Assembly: GCA_910586375.1 (NCBI GenBank)
Contig: CAJUIE010000094.1
Coordinates: 1 to 6,491, forward strand
Direction of reading: 5' to 3'
Length of the DNA stretch: 6,491 nucleotides
DNA from: an uncultured Alistipes sp.
GTDB taxonomy: Bacteria > Bacteroidota > Bacteroidia > Bacteroidales > Rikenellaceae
The notes beneath the pieces were generated by a model, which worked only from the letters and a program-made list of their open reading frames with translations, made no database searches and was not told the DNA's origin. The position numbers and the translations under genes were made by a program. Position 1 is the first letter of the stretch. Each line of letters opens with the position of its first letter. Below are positions 5,669 through 6,491 of the stretch, piece after piece.

Positions 5669-6491
5669 ATGAAACAACTTGCATTCATCCTGCTGGGATT
5701 GCTGGGGGCTTCGGTGCTCCGGGCCCAGGAGGCGCTGCTGCCCACGCCTGACGCAAAAGTGTTGGGCATGGGCGGCGTAGCGATGACTACCCTGTCGGGG
5801 GCACATGCGATCTACGACAACGCTGCGATGGCCCTCTTCTCGCCCCAGCCCATACAAATTGCATCCTCCTACTACCGGCAGCCGAAGTCGGACTATTACG
5901 CCGTAACGGGCCTCTGGCGCTTCGACAACGACAATCTGGTGCAGCTCGGCTGGCGCCAGTATCTGCGCAAAACGGGCAATGACGACATGGCTGTAGATGC
6001 GGGCTATTCGCGCCGGATAAGTCGCCACTGGTCCGCAGCAATTGTGGGACGCTACCTGCACCGCAAAGGCACCGAAAGCGACAAGGCCGATGCCCTGGCG
6101 GTCGATCTGAGCGTGGCATGGACGAAGCCTCTGGAACGCATCGGACGCTACTCGACGCTGCGAGTGGGCGGCAAAGCGGGTAACCTGGGCGGCTACCTGA
6201 AGAAAGAGAACTCTACCCTGCCCATGAACATAACGGCTGGCGCAGCGCTGGACACCTACCTGAGTGATTCACACGAAGTGACGGTGGCAGCCGATGCAGG
6301 CTACTGCTTCACACCCTCTGCCGTCAAGGGATTCGAATGTTCGATAGGCGCCGAATACAACCTCATGCAGCTCGTACAACTGCGCGGAGGCTACCACTTC
6401 GGCGAGCACCGCGACTTTTGCCCCAGCTACGCATCGGTAGGTGCGGGCGTACGTTTCCTCCACCTGCGTCTCGATTTCGCCTATCTCTTTG
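5669..6491 (+). CDS. PorV/PorQ-like outer-membrane beta-barrel protein, 3' end beyond window
   Basis: 274 complete codons are open to the window edge. Residues 1-19 are a signal peptide (MKQLAFILLGLLGASVLRA) with cleavage near A19/Q20. Soon after comes VLGMGGVAMTTLSGAHAIYDNAA (31-53), which corresponds to the 'r.lGMGGa.va...da.A.y.NPA' block of the PorV/PorQ (UPF0164) family. The rest alternates hydrophobic and polar residues in short runs with aromatic ends (YYAVTGLWRF, ASVGAGVRFLHLRLDFAYLF), as in outer-membrane beta strands. PorV and PorQ act with type IX secretion, but many paralogues have no known role, and no T9SS gene is adjacent. The final strands suggest the protein ends soon after the window. 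The start is fixed by the signal peptide. Membership of the broad family is likely; the specific function is not determined. Confidence 0.7.
   Translation, partial: MKQLAFILLGLLGASVLRAQEALLPTPDAKVLGMGGVAMTTLSGAHAIYDNAAMALFSPQPIQIASSYYRQPKSDYYAVTGLWRFDNDNLVQLGWRQYLRKTGNDDMAVDAGYSRRISRHWSAAIVGRYLHRKGTESDKADALAVDLSVAWTKPLERIGRYSTLRVGGKAGNLGGYLKKENSTLPMNITAGAALDTYLSDSHEVTVAADAGYCFTPSAVKGFECSIGAEYNLMQLVQLRGGYHFGEHRDFCPSYASVGAGVRFLHLRLDFAYLF

Noticed and set aside
4215..5684. A 489-codon open frame on the minus strand across the antiporter gene and the following gap
   Set aside because: Only its first part (5630-5442) has protein-family character. The rest is antisense to nhaP2, rich in Q, R and H, and looks like no known protein. 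The frame is open by chance in GC-rich coding DNA.
1..6491. tRNA, rRNA, CRISPR arrays and complete insertion sequences
   Set aside because: Both strands were read for cloverleaf arms, rRNA-like blocks, regularly spaced repeats and transposase motifs; none was seen.

Overview
The window looks like chromosomal DNA from a GC-rich member of the Bacteroidales, most likely Alistipes or another Rikenellaceae. Three things point there: LpxC and FabZ are fused in one polypeptide, as is typical of Bacteroidetes; promoters fit the Bacteroidetes -7 consensus TAnnTTTG instead of a sigma70 TATAAT box; and starts are preceded by A-rich stretches rather than strong Shine-Dalgarno sequences. The genus is an inference; the phylum is well supported.

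Layout. Positions 1-242 (minus) hold the N-terminal half of rimP, cut by the window edge. A 125-bp gap follows with a good promoter pointing at rimP and a 12-bp GC-rich hairpin between promoter and gene. Positions 368-2555 (minus) carry a compact lipid A operon: the lpxC-fabZ fusion, then lpxA after a single-base gap. A divergent promoter region (2556-2640) separates it from a plus-strand TonB/TolA-like envelope protein (2641-3516). A 302-bp gene-free stretch full of nested inverted repeats precedes an NhaP2-type K+/H+ antiporter with a C-terminal TrkA-C domain (3819-5315). The next gap (5316-5668) contains a probable terminator, an 11-bp inverted repeat and, on the minus strand, an intact 63-codon fragment of a C-type-lectin-like surface protein tail with no start or stop of its own. 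The window ends inside a PorV/PorQ-like outer-membrane beta-barrel gene (5669 onward).

How it fits together. Most of the genes concern the cell envelope. LpxA and LpxC catalyse the first two steps of lipid A synthesis, and FabZ works at the branch between 3-hydroxyacyl chains for lipid A and chain elongation for phospholipids. The TonB-like protein spans the inner membrane and reaches into the periplasm, and the PorV-like protein is predicted to sit in the outer membrane. RimP belongs to ribosome maturation and is a separate unit.

The most unusual element is the orphan lectin-like fragment. Its residues resemble the variable 3' ends of target genes of Bacteroidetes diversity-generating retroelements or cassette-switching surface proteins. 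The second is the gap 3517-3818, where one enclosing stem and five inner stems nest without conflict, suggesting a structured RNA or an interspersed repeat.
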